This document shows positions 10,777 through 20,046 of a stretch of DNA of 64,000 bases, in pieces (the stretch's first letter is position 1; every line of letters begins with the position of its first letter). The stretch spans positions 62,001 through 126,000 of the forward strand of contig JAIYCU010000029.1 of assembly GCA_027487835.1 (NCBI GenBank), in the 5' to 3' direction. A program made the position numbers and the translations under genes. The stretch comes from Bacteroidota bacterium. Lineage in GTDB: Bacteria > Bacteroidota > Bacteroidia > UKL13-3. A model generated the notes under the pieces. It worked only from the letters and a program-made list of their open reading frames with translations. It was not told the origin of the DNA and searched no databases.

Positions 10777-13700
10777 ATGAAAACTTTTAAGCTAATCCTA
10801 CTTTTCTCACTGTTCTCTTTACAACTTTTTGCGCAAGAATCTTCCCTTAAAGGTGTAATTTCTGGCTCAGGTATTATTGCTGGAAGAGGCATGGTTCAAC
10901 TTACCATTACTTCTGATGGCACTACCCTTACCGATTCCTGTTTATTGGGATTAGATAGCAGCTATACTTTTAAAGTTAAACTCAATGGTTTTTCATTGGT
11001 TCAGGTGTCCTATATGTATGGCACATTTTATTCAGATTCCTATTTGTTATTACCTGGGGAAAGCATCAATACCAAAGAAAGCGCCACAGAAGAAGAAGTT
11101 GATTTTGCCGCTAAGGTGATGGCTAGAAGCAATAATCTTAACGGTGCTTTGGAGGCTTTTCAAGAATTTGACTTTAACTTCAATTATGGCTTATTAGACT
11201 CTGTGAGCTTTAATGCCCTGCTATTAACGGCCAAGCAAAATGCCATCGAAATTCTAAATAATGGCCAAGATACCTTGCCACCTGCTTTGCATCAACTTGC
11301 CTTGAATACCATTGAATTAAAAGCCAGTGAGATTTATTTGAACTATGCATTTTTAGGCCGCTTTCAACAAAAAAACAAAACGATTAATTTGGTTTCTCCT
11401 TTATTTATTGAACCAATTAAAAATATAGCAAAACTTAAGGTTTTCCCTAATACGGAATATCAAGATAGCAAGCAAAAAGTAGACAGCTTAATTTCAAAAC
11501 TTATCAAAGTTAATTTTGATATAGAAAAACTAAGTCCTGCCTACCAAATACTAAACAATGAGTATGGCTTAGAAACAGGCTTGTTTATGTATCAAGTTTT
11601 TCCTAAATCTGATGGTCCCAATTGTAATTATGGATATACGGCTGCTCCACAAAGTGTGTTCCTGTCAAATGAATTTTATGAAGAAGGAAATGCGGGTCCA
11701 GAAGGCTGGTTAATTTCACCCCAATATGAACGTGCGTATGAGTTTAAAGACGATGGTTATGCCATTGTTTTGGATGGCATGCATTATAAATTAATCAATC
11801 TGTTGGGTCAAACCGTATTACAAGGTGGCTTTGAAGATTTAGCCTATTATGATTCTGGTATTTACCTTGCCAGAAAATACAATAAATATGGCCTTATTTA
11901 CGCCAATGGTCAGGCCATCCTCGATTATCAATATGAGGCTTTAAATCCATTGGGGAACGACTTATTTGCCTTTAGATTTCCAGGTAGTCCATTTATGGGA
12001 ATGATGGATAAAAAAGGAAATGAAATTGTAAAACCTAGGTATAGTAATATTAAGCCATTTGAAGGAAAAGAGTATGCAATTACTGTTTTGTTTGAAATGA
12101 AAAAATGGACGCCACAGCGCATTAACGGCAATCGCCTTAAAATGCCTGGGCAAAAAATGGGGGTTATTGACCTTAATGGAAAAGAATTATTGGCCCCAGG
12201 ATGGTACAGCATTGTGTCTCAATCTCATAATTTGATTCAAAGTTTTCCTTTGGTGGTTTATAAAAGAAACTATAGTAGTGTTTTCCGCCGCTTTAAGATA
12301 AAAGACAACTTTAAGCTCTTGGATCAAACCGGAAAATTATTTGCTTCTAACAAAAGATACCCAAAGTTAAATGAACCAGGTAAACATTATTATTTTTCCT
12401 CAAACCTTCAAGCCTCGGTTTTGCGCAATACAGAAGGAACCTATGAAAGCAAACCTTTTAGGTTTTCATTTAACGGCATTAGTTCTATTGGAGATGATTA
12501 TTTTATAATAAGAACCCTTAACCAGAAATCAGATGACCAAAATACCTATTTATTGAAGGATGCCAAGGGGCCTTTGCAAATTGATACTTTTGATTTGATT
12601 CAGAAATATGACATTGCCAATGATTATGACGATTATAATAATTCCCAATCTTCGATTTATAGAATGGTGAAACAAAATTGCCATGGGGTGATGAATGCCA
12701 GTGGGAAAATGGTTTTGGCGCCAATCTATGATGAAATTGAAGGTGTTGATTCACTCCTATTTGTAAATTACAAAGGGCTATATGCCGTTTTTGATACATC
12801 CGGAAAACAATTAACACCCTTTAAGTATAAGAACATTTCTTCTTATTCTTATGTGCATGGTGGTTTGTTAGAGTTTGAAACCGAAACGGGAACCCAAATT
12901 AGTGATAGAAACCTCAAGGTTTTGTTTGAAGCACCTTCAAAGGATATTTGGTTTGATGGCTCTTCTGATTTACGTGTTTGTAATTGGAGTTATTTAAAAG
13001 ATGATTTATTATGGCAATTTAATGGTACCAAACATTTGCTTCCTTATAAAGATACCTTGCATTATCGGTATTTAACAAAAGGTAGTACATTAGATTATCA
13101 CATCGTTAACAAAAATGGAAAATGGTTAGGTTCTGTAGAATCAGAGGAAACATTAGACGAATCAAAACCGTTAGTGTTAGCGCGATTTGGCGAGCAAATA
13201 GTAGTGGATTTAAAGACCAATAAAGAATTAAAAGGAAACTTTTCAAACATCACCCCGCTATACCTAGATAAGAATGATTTAGTTTATACTTCCAGAACTT
13301 ATAGTTCTAATGATACCCTTGCCAAGTTTTATATATTTGCTACAAGCAATCAATATAAGGGCTTAAGCAATGCAGATTTTCAATGGGTATTGGATACTAC
13401 CTATAAAAATATTGTGGTGAGTGCATCGTTTATCTTAGCCAAAAAAGAAAAGCAAGTGCAAATGTTCGACCTGCAAGGAAAGCGCTACTTTGATGAGAAA
13501 TTTAGGGGCGCTAGGAGTTTGCTAGTAGACGCTGATAAGTATGTAAGGTTAAATAAATTATTTGGCGGGTATTATGTTTACCACAAAAGCGGTGAACGCC
13601 TAATTAAAGCCAAAAAGGGAAGTTTTAACATTACGCCAAAAGGCAATTTGCTTTTGGTATTTAAAAAAGGAAAGCAAATAAGTATATATGATTCTTTAGG

Positions 13701-14529
13701 TCATAAATTGCTTAAACAAACTGTTAAATCTCCTTCCAACGTGCGCCTAGGATTGATGCGGGTTAAAAAGGGTAAAAAGGGATATTTTATGACCATTGAT
13801 GGGCAGTTGAAATCAAACTGGCCGCTCAATAGCTTAGGTTGGCCAATTATTCCTGAGTTTGCTTCTTGGTTAGATACTTCTAATGCCGAATTATTATTTG
13901 AGGTAGATTCTAGCAGAACAGAATGGGGAATGGGTTTTGAGCCATATCTGATTAATAACATCGCCAACTTTAAGATAAATAATAGCTATGAAGGTATGGA
14001 TAACCAAAGCAACAATAATTTTTGGTTGCCAAACAATGCTAATCTTCGGGTTGAACCAAAACTTGCTGCAGCGGCTGTAATGGCACAATGGATTAGCCCA
14101 GAGAATGGACAATTACCGCAAGTGCTGGATTTAAAGCCTGGCTACATTAACCTTGAAATATCCTCATATAATGATGGGGATTTAAAGCCGCGTGTGCGTA
14201 GTTTTTACTTGCAAAACGATTCTATTTTTATGGTAAACCCATTTGGTTATTTTGACAAAGACAACCGCATTAGATTTGCTCGTTTGTTAACAGATAAAAT
14301 GGGAACCGATGAGTCAATCAATTGGAATGTTTGTGTGAAGCAAGAAGAGTTATTTAATTTTCTATCTCCTGAATTTAAGTTAACTGATACAGGGGTAGAA
14401 GTTATCATACGCAGTTTGAAAGTTCAAAATGCCAAAACAAACGAAATAAAAATAGCACTAAGCAAAGAAGAAGTTCTTCCTTACCTAGTGCCATCTACAC
14501 ATTTTTATCAATGGTTTAAGAAGCGCTAA
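10777..14529 (+). CDS. large secreted WG-repeat (KWG) protein, copy 2 (paralog of upstream gene)
   Basis: ORF 1250 aa; signal peptide MKTFKLILLFSLFSLQLFAQ; SDGPNCNYGY and WNVCVKQEELF motifs shared with the upstream paralog; WG repeats. Confidence 0.8.
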   Translation: MKTFKLILLFSLFSLQLFAQESSLKGVISGSGIIAGRGMVQLTITSDGTTLTDSCLLGLDSSYTFKVKLNGFSLVQVSYMYGTFYSDSYLLLPGESINTKESATEEEVDFAAKVMARSNNLNGALEAFQEFDFNFNYGLLDSVSFNALLLTAKQNAIEILNNGQDTLPPALHQLALNTIELKASEIYLNYAFLGRFQQKNKTINLVSPLFIEPIKNIAKLKVFPNTEYQDSKQKVDSLISKLIKVNFDIEKLSPAYQILNNEYGLETGLFMYQVFPKSDGPNCNYGYTAAPQSVFLSNEFYEEGNAGPEGWLISPQYERAYEFKDDGYAIVLDGMHYKLINLLGQTVLQGGFEDLAYYDSGIYLARKYNKYGLIYANGQAILDYQYEALNPLGNDLFAFRFPGSPFMGMMDKKGNEIVKPRYSNIKPFEGKEYAITVLFEMKKWTPQRINGNRLKMPGQKMGVIDLNGKELLAPGWYSIVSQSHNLIQSFPLVVYKRNYSSVFRRFKIKDNFKLLDQTGKLFASNKRYPKLNEPGKHYYFSSNLQASVLRNTEGTYESKPFRFSFNGISSIGDDYFIIRTLNQKSDDQNTYLLKDAKGPLQIDTFDLIQKYDIANDYDDYNNSQSSIYRMVKQNCHGVMNASGKMVLAPIYDEIEGVDSLLFVNYKGLYAVFDTSGKQLTPFKYKNISSYSYVHGGLLEFETETGTQISDRNLKVLFEAPSKDIWFDGSSDLRVCNWSYLKDDLLWQFNGTKHLLPYKDTLHYRYLTKGSTLDYHIVNKNGKWLGSVESEETLDESKPLVLARFGEQIVVDLKTNKELKGNFSNITPLYLDKNDLVYTSRTYSSNDTLAKFYIFATSNQYKGLSNADFQWVLDTTYKNIVVSASFILAKKEKQVQMFDLQGKRYFDEKFRGARSLLVDADKYVRLNKLFGGYYVYHKSGERLIKAKKGSFNITPKGNLLLVFKKGKQISIYDSLGHKLLKQTVKSPSNVRLGLMRVKKGKKGYFMTIDGQLKSNWPLNSLGWPIIPEFASWLDTSNAELLFEVDSSRTEWGMGFEPYLINNIANFKINNSYEGMDNQSNNNFWLPNNANLRVEPKLAAAAVMAQWISPENGQLPQVLDLKPGYINLEISSYNDGDLKPRVRSFYLQNDSIFMVNPFGYFDKDNRIRFARLLTDKMGTDESINWNVCVKQEELFNFLSPEFKLTDTGVEVIIRSLKVQNAKTNEIKIALSKEEVLPYLVPSTHFYQWFKKR

Positions 14530-14539
14530 GGCGCTTCTT
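14518..14539. terminator. hairpin overlapping both convergent stop codons (WG-repeat copy 2 and rfbB)
   Basis: AAGAAGCGC-TAAG-GCGCTTCTT perfect 9-bp stem spanning TAA of the + gene and the stop of the - gene. Confidence 0.6.
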
Positions 14540-15593
14540 ACCTTTGTGCATACATTTTATCGTAATACTTGGCATAATCGCCACTAGTAACCTCATCCAT
14601 CCATTGTTGGTTTTCTAAATACCAGTCAATGGTTTTGGCAATGCCCTCTTCAAATTGTAGGCTTGGTTCCCAACCTAATTCTTTCATGATTTTGTTGGCA
14701 TCAATGGCATAACGCAAATCGTGTCCAGCTCTGTCTGTAACATAGGTTATCAACTTTTCTGATTCGCCTTCTTCACGGCCTAACTTCTTATCAGCAGTTT
14801 TGCAGATTACTTTGATTAAGTCGAGGTTGGTCCACTCATTGAAGCCACCAATATTATAGGTTTCGCCGTTTTTTCCTTTATGAAATACATCATCAATGGC
14901 ACGAGCATGGTCCACAACATATAACCAATCTCTTACATTTTCTCCTTTGCCATAAACGGGTAAAGGTTTGTTGTTTCTAATGTTATTTATAAAAAGTGGA
15001 ATCAACTTTTCTGGAAATTGGTTTGGACCATAATTATTGCTACAATTACTTATAACCATAGGAATTTTATAAGTATTATGATAAGCTCTTACAAAATGGT
15101 CTGAGCTAGCTTTGCTTGCAGAATAAGGAGATTGCGGATCGTATGAAGTGTCTTCATAAAAGAAACCACCATCGTGCAAACTTCCATATACCTCATCTGT
15201 AGATACATGATAGAACATTTTGCCCTCCATATTGCCTTTCCAACATTCTTTGGCAGCATTTAGCAAGTTTACGGTTCCTACCACATTGGTCATTACAAAT
15301 TCTAATGGATTGGTAATGCTGCGGTCAACATGACTTTCTGCGGCCAAATGAATCACTGAATCAAACTGATGTGCATTAAACAAATTGGTAAGTCCTGCAG
15401 CATCTACTAAATCCACTCGGTGAAAGTGGTAGTTTGGCGCGTTTTCAATATCTGTTATATTCTTAAGGTTACCCGCATAGGTAAGCTTATCCAAGTTATG
15501 AATTTGATAGTTAGGATATTTGTTTACAAATAATCTCACCACGTGAGAGCCAATAAATCCAGCTCCTCCGGTAATTAAAATTTTTCTATTCAT
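14538..15593 (-). CDS. rfbB: dTDP-glucose 4,6-dehydratase
   Basis: ORF 14538-15665, likely start MNRKILITGGAGFIGSHV at 15593; YSASKASSDHFVRAYHNTY. Confidence 0.93.
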   Translation of the reverse strand: MNRKILITGGAGFIGSHVVRLFVNKYPNYQIHNLDKLTYAGNLKNITDIENAPNYHFHRVDLVDAAGLTNLFNAHQFDSVIHLAAESHVDRSITNPLEFVMTNVVGTVNLLNAAKECWKGNMEGKMFYHVSTDEVYGSLHDGGFFYEDTSYDPQSPYSASKASSDHFVRAYHNTYKIPMVISNCSNNYGPNQFPEKLIPLFINNIRNNKPLPVYGKGENVRDWLYVVDHARAIDDVFHKGKNGETYNIGGFNEWTNLDLIKVICKTADKKLGREEGESEKLITYVTDRAGHDLRYAIDANKIMKELGWEPSLQFEEGIAKTIDWYLENQQWMDEVTSGDYAKYYDKMYAQR

Positions 15594-15619
15594 TCGTTTA
15601 CTAATTGTATTGTTATTTA

Positions 15620-16630
15620 TTAATGTTGAATCGCTTGTTCCCATTTCCAGGCACTGCTCATGCATTCTTCCAAGCTTCTTTGGGTGCGCCAGCCAAGTTC
15701 ATTGGCTGCTTTTTCGCACGAGGCATACACTTGCACCACATCACCAGCCCTGCGTGGCCCAATGCGGTAGTTTAATTTTACACCACTTACTTTTTCAAAT
15801 GTTTCAATTGCCTCTAACACAGAGTTTCCATTGCCAGTACCTAAGTTAAAAACAGAAAAAGGCGTTGTATATTTCTTTTTTGCTAAGAAGTCAATTGCAG
15901 CCACATGTGCTTTTGCTAAATCTACCACATGAATATAATCTCTAATATTGGTGCCATCTGGGGTTGGGTAATCATTCCCAAAAACAGTGAGCATCTCCCT
16001 TTTACCAATGGCGGTTTGGGTAATAAAAGGAACTAAATTACTGGGTACTCCCAAAGGAAGTTCGCCAATTAGCGCAGATTCATGCGCACCAACTGGGTTA
16101 AAATACCTAAGGCTTACTACTTTCATTTCTGAGGCTAAGGTATAATCCTTAAGCACTTCTTCGCAAATCTGTTTGGTATTCCCATAAGGCGAATTGGCAA
16201 CTGGTATTGGCGCATTTTCATCTACTGGAGGGTTTGCTTCGCCATATACGGTGCAAGAGGAAGAGAAAACAATTTGTTGAATACCTGCTGCCTCCATGGC
16301 ATACAATAGGTTTACGGTACCCCCTACATTGTTTTCATAATATTTTAAAGGGTTGGCAACACTTTCTCCTACGGCTTTGTTGGCTGCAAAATGTATTACA
16401 GCGTCTATACCGGATTGTGATTTTAAAAAATCAGTAAGGGCTGCTTTATCTCTAATGTCTACCTTTCCAAAGACCAAGTCTTTACCTGTGATTTTTTTTA
16501 TATTGTCCAAAACCGCTGGCGAAGAGTTGTCAAAATTATCTAAGGCAACTACCTCGTAACCGGCTTGTTGTAGCTCCACAACCGTATGCGAGCCAATATA
16601 GCCGGTTCCACCTGTAACAAGAATTTTCAT
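15620..16630 (-). CDS. galE: UDP-glucose 4-epimerase
   Basis: ORF 336 aa; MKILVTGGTGYIGSHTVVEL, SSCTVYG, NSPYGNTK, NLGTGNGNSVLE. Confidence 0.95.
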   Translation of the reverse strand: MKILVTGGTGYIGSHTVVELQQAGYEVVALDNFDNSSPAVLDNIKKITGKDLVFGKVDIRDKAALTDFLKSQSGIDAVIHFAANKAVGESVANPLKYYENNVGGTVNLLYAMEAAGIQQIVFSSSCTVYGEANPPVDENAPIPVANSPYGNTKQICEEVLKDYTLASEMKVVSLRYFNPVGAHESALIGELPLGVPSNLVPFITQTAIGKREMLTVFGNDYPTPDGTNIRDYIHVVDLAKAHVAAIDFLAKKKYTTPFSVFNLGTGNGNSVLEAIETFEKVSGVKLNYRIGPRRAGDVVQVYASCEKAANELGWRTQRSLEECMSSAWKWEQAIQH

Positions 16631-16808
16631 AGGGCTTAACTATTTAATTTATTGCAAATTAAGTTTTTTTCTTTGAATAGGTTAGGGGCAAAATCATTAT
16701 TTAATTGTCAAGCACAAACCTGCTACATCACTTTGAACACTAACAATTGTAATTACTATGACAAATATTCAAGTTCTATTTTGAGTAAATTGATTTTCTA
16801 AAAAGACA

Positions 16809-17975
16809 TTATTCATATTTAAAACTACCAGCCGCAGTTTTTACATATAACTCTTTATGCTCACTTGGTTCAACCCTACCCACAATTTGTGCAGCTATGC
16901 CAAAGGATTTTGCAATGGAAATTAAACTTTCAGCGGTTTTTTCATCAGTATAAAATTCCAATAGGTTACCCATATTAAATACTTTATACATTTCTTCCCA
17001 GCTGCTGCCACTCTGCGCTTGTATCATTTCAAACAGGGGTGGCAATTCAAATAAATTGTCTTTAACAACTTTTAGCTTATCAATAAAATGAAGGATTTTG
17101 GTTTGTCCACCTCCCGTGCAATGTACCATGCCGTGAATCTTATCAAAATGTTCATCAAGGATAGGTTTAATTACAGGCGAAAAGGTTCTGGTAGGAGAGA
17201 GTATCATTTGTCCCACATTCAAGGGGTGATTTGGGAGTTGATCTTGTAGGCCTAAGCTTCCCGTATAAACCAAATCATTTGGAACCAGTGGGTCGTAACT
17301 TTCAGAAATTTCTTGGTATTGCTTTCCTAAAACATCATGCCTTGCCATGGTAAGTCCATTGCTGCCCATGCCGCCATTATAGGTCTTTTCATAATTGGCT
17401 TTTCCAAATGAGGCAAAACCTACAATTACATCGCCTGCAGCTATTTTATAATTGCTAACTATATCTTTTCTTTCTGTCCTCGCTGTTACAGTTGAATCAA
17501 CAATGATAGTTCTCACTAAATCTCCCACATCTGCGGTTTCGCCACCAGTAGAATGAACTTTAATGCCATGTTGATTTAGCATTTCAATAAATTCTTCTGT
17601 GCCTTCAATAATGGCAGCAATTACTTCGCCCGGAATTAAGTTTTTATTTCTTCCAATGGTAGAAGATAATGTAATATTTTGGTAGACCCCTGCACAAAGG
17701 AGGTCGTTTAGGTTCATAACAATCGCATCTTGTGCAATGCCCTTCCAAACATTTAAGTCGCCCGTTTCTTTCCAATACAAATAGGCCAAAGAAGACTTGG
17801 TACCTGCTCCATCGGCGTGCATAACATTACAAAAATTTGGGTCGCCCCCTAAAAAGTCTGGAACAATTTTGCAAAATGCCTTAGGAAATAAACCTTTGTC
17901 AAGGTTCTTAATCGCTGCGTGAACATCCTCTTTTTGTGAAGATACGCCACGTTTCATGTATTTATCTGCGCTCAT
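16809..17975 (-). CDS. purM: phosphoribosylformylglycinamidine cyclo-ligase (AIR synthase)
   Basis: ORF 388 aa; HADGAGTKSSLAYLYWKETGD, STGGETADVGDLVRT. Confidence 0.88.
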   Translation of the reverse strand: MSADKYMKRGVSSQKEDVHAAIKNLDKGLFPKAFCKIVPDFLGGDPNFCNVMHADGAGTKSSLAYLYWKETGDLNVWKGIAQDAIVMNLNDLLCAGVYQNITLSSTIGRNKNLIPGEVIAAIIEGTEEFIEMLNQHGIKVHSTGGETADVGDLVRTIIVDSTVTARTERKDIVSNYKIAAGDVIVGFASFGKANYEKTYNGGMGSNGLTMARHDVLGKQYQEISESYDPLVPNDLVYTGSLGLQDQLPNHPLNVGQMILSPTRTFSPVIKPILDEHFDKIHGMVHCTGGGQTKILHFIDKLKVVKDNLFELPPLFEMIQAQSGSSWEEMYKVFNMGNLLEFYTDEKTAESLISIAKSFGIAAQIVGRVEPSEHKELYVKTAAGSFKYE

Positions 17976-18006
17976 GTGCAGGCAAAATTAGGAAAATTAA
18001 CGGGCT

Positions 18007-19959
18007 TTACCGCCTCAACTTATAATCTGTTCTTATCACCTTTATAGTGGTTCTTCTATTTTGTTGATGCTCTTCTTCACTGCAATCAACCTCGTCGCTG
18101 CAATCATTAATCAATTTAGTTTCACCATAGCCAACCGGCACAAGTCTATCTTTAGCAATGCCTTTGCTAATTAAATAATCTACACACGATTTGGCTCTTT
18201 TGTTGGATAGTTCAAGGTTATAGGGCGCAGGAGCCCTGCTATCGGTATGGGAGGCCAGTTCTACTACCAAGTTTGAGTTGGCTTTTAAAATGAGGGCCAT
18301 TGAGTCTAAAACTTTGGCGGCATCCTCCCTAATGTTCCATTTATCTAAGTCGTAAAGTATACCCTCCATGGTTAACTCCACATCGGTAGCTGGAATTAAA
18401 TCCAGGATAAAATCAATTTCAATTACTGTATCTTTTAGAATGCCTTTTGTTTCGCAAATGCGCGGACTACTGCTTAAGTATTTGTCAAGGCTTGCAGAAA
18501 TTGTATTTATTTCATTTAAAGGAAGCTCAGCACTAAATGCGCCTTTCTCATTGGTTTTTATTCGCCATAAGGTTTGTCCATTTAAGGTTACGGTTTGAAC
18601 CAATGCACCGCCTAGTGGATTTTTAGTTTCTCGCTCAGTCACCGTACCTTTCACCAAAACAATAACTGGTTTCTCACTAAGACTATAAATATCATCGTCC
18701 CCTATACCACCTTCCCTGTTAGAGGTAAAGTAGGCAAAGGGTTTGCCTGCTTCTCTTCGTGCGGTTTTCACAAAGCTAATTCCAAAATCGTCTGCCCCAG
18801 AATTAATAGGCGATTGTAAATTTTGGCAAACCTTAAAAGTGTTAGCACTATCCGCAGTTTTAAAAAGGTCTAATCCACCCATGCCAATAAAACCTTTGGA
18901 CGCATAGTAAATTGTTCCGTCTTCATCCACAAAGGGAAAAAGTTCATCTTCTGGGGAGTTAACGTTTGGACCCAGATTTACTGGCGTGCTCCATGTATCT
19001 TTCACTGCATTATAATCTGTATACCAAATGTCTTTGTTGCCAAACCCACCGGGCATATTGCTGCTAAAGTAAAGTCTTTTTCCATCTGAGGTAAACGCAG
19101 GATGACCAATGCTAAAGCTATCCGAGTTAATTGGTAATGGTTTTGGTTCAACCCAAACTCCGTTTTGAAAATAACTCACAAGTACCTTGCAAAATAATCC
19201 AGCCCCATCTTTCCCATTGCATTGGGTAAATAGTACCATGGTTTCTGAACTGTCTAACCAAGTTACTCCTTCATTGTAATTGGTATTTAAGGTTTTAATA
19301 GGAGTGGGTTTGCTAAGTCCAGCACTATTTAGGTTGGCTAAAAAAATATCACAATATTTTTGCCCTGTCCATTCAAAAACTTCGTTGCCTTGTGCTTCTT
19401 TGCGGGTAGAGCTAAAATATAATCCTTTTGCGCTTATAAATGGGGCATAGTCGCTTTGGTCAGAATTTATGATGCTAAGGTTTTCAACCTTAAACTTTAA
19501 AGGATTGGCTTTCCATTCGGCAGCGGCTGCACAACTTTGCATGGCTTGTTTTCCTTTTATATCCTCAGGAATTTCAAAGCTATAATCATAAAAAGCCCTA
19601 TTGGCTTCATCATAGCGCTCAAAGTTTTTGAGTAGTTGCCCATAACTAAATAAAATAAAGGGGTCAGGGTATTTGCTGTTTACAACTTCTTCATACCATT
19701 TTAGGGCTTGTTTAAAGTTGTTACTATTTCGGTAACTGTCGGCAATTTTATAAAGTATCTTTTGCTTTTCTTCTTCTTGTTTAACCTTTGGGTAAACTTT
19801 TTGAAAAAGCAGCGCGGCGGTATTATATTTTTTTGATTGATACGCTAATTCTGCCTTATCCAATTCTAATTGATAGGAGGGGACACTGGTTTGCTGTGCC
19901 ATAGCTTTTTGAGATAGGAAAAAGCCAAGGAGAAAAAAAATCAATAGCAATTTACGCAT
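18007..19959 (-). CDS. PorE-like protein: TPR + PD40/WD40-like propeller + carboxypeptidase regulatory-like + OmpA domain
   Basis: ORF 18007-20019, likely start MRKLLLIFFLLG at 19959; PD40 motifs (SFSIGHPAFTSDGKRLYFSSNMPGGFGNKDIW); OmpA C-terminus ELASHTDSRAPAPYNLELSNKRAKSCVDYL. Confidence 0.85.
   Translation of the reverse strand: MRKLLLIFFLLGFFLSQKAMAQQTSVPSYQLELDKAELAYQSKKYNTAALLFQKVYPKVKQEEEKQKILYKIADSYRNSNNFKQALKWYEEVVNSKYPDPFILFSYGQLLKNFERYDEANRAFYDYSFEIPEDIKGKQAMQSCAAAAEWKANPLKFKVENLSIINSDQSDYAPFISAKGLYFSSTRKEAQGNEVFEWTGQKYCDIFLANLNSAGLSKPTPIKTLNTNYNEGVTWLDSSETMVLFTQCNGKDGAGLFCKVLVSYFQNGVWVEPKPLPINSDSFSIGHPAFTSDGKRLYFSSNMPGGFGNKDIWYTDYNAVKDTWSTPVNLGPNVNSPEDELFPFVDEDGTIYYASKGFIGMGGLDLFKTADSANTFKVCQNLQSPINSGADDFGISFVKTARREAGKPFAYFTSNREGGIGDDDIYSLSEKPVIVLVKGTVTERETKNPLGGALVQTVTLNGQTLWRIKTNEKGAFSAELPLNEINTISASLDKYLSSSPRICETKGILKDTVIEIDFILDLIPATDVELTMEGILYDLDKWNIREDAAKVLDSMALILKANSNLVVELASHTDSRAPAPYNLELSNKRAKSCVDYLISKGIAKDRLVPVGYGETKLINDCSDEVDCSEEEHQQNRRTTIKVIRTDYKLRR
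18592..18601 (+). repeat. dispersed motif GGTTTGAACC
   Basis: acGGTTTGAACCaat in a PorE-like gene. Confidence 0.9.
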
Positions 19960-20006
19960 ACAAGTAAAACGTTGGCAGGTTAAATTAGATTTCAATTGAA
20001 GTATAA

Positions 20007-20034
20007 AAAAAAGGGGCACCAGAGCGCCCCTTTT
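20007..20034 (-). terminator. Rho-independent terminator between the two PorE-like genes
   Basis: AAAAGGGGC-ACCAGAGC-GCCCCTTTT with adjacent A-run on + (T-run on -). Confidence 0.85.
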
Positions 20035-20046
20035 CAGTCAGTATTT

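Noticed and set aside
12518-14112. Antisense ORFs within the WG-repeat genes (e.g. 12518-12817, 13701-13967, 13894-14112)
   Set aside because: Opposite-strand shadows of a long recognisable protein; no signal or domain of their own.
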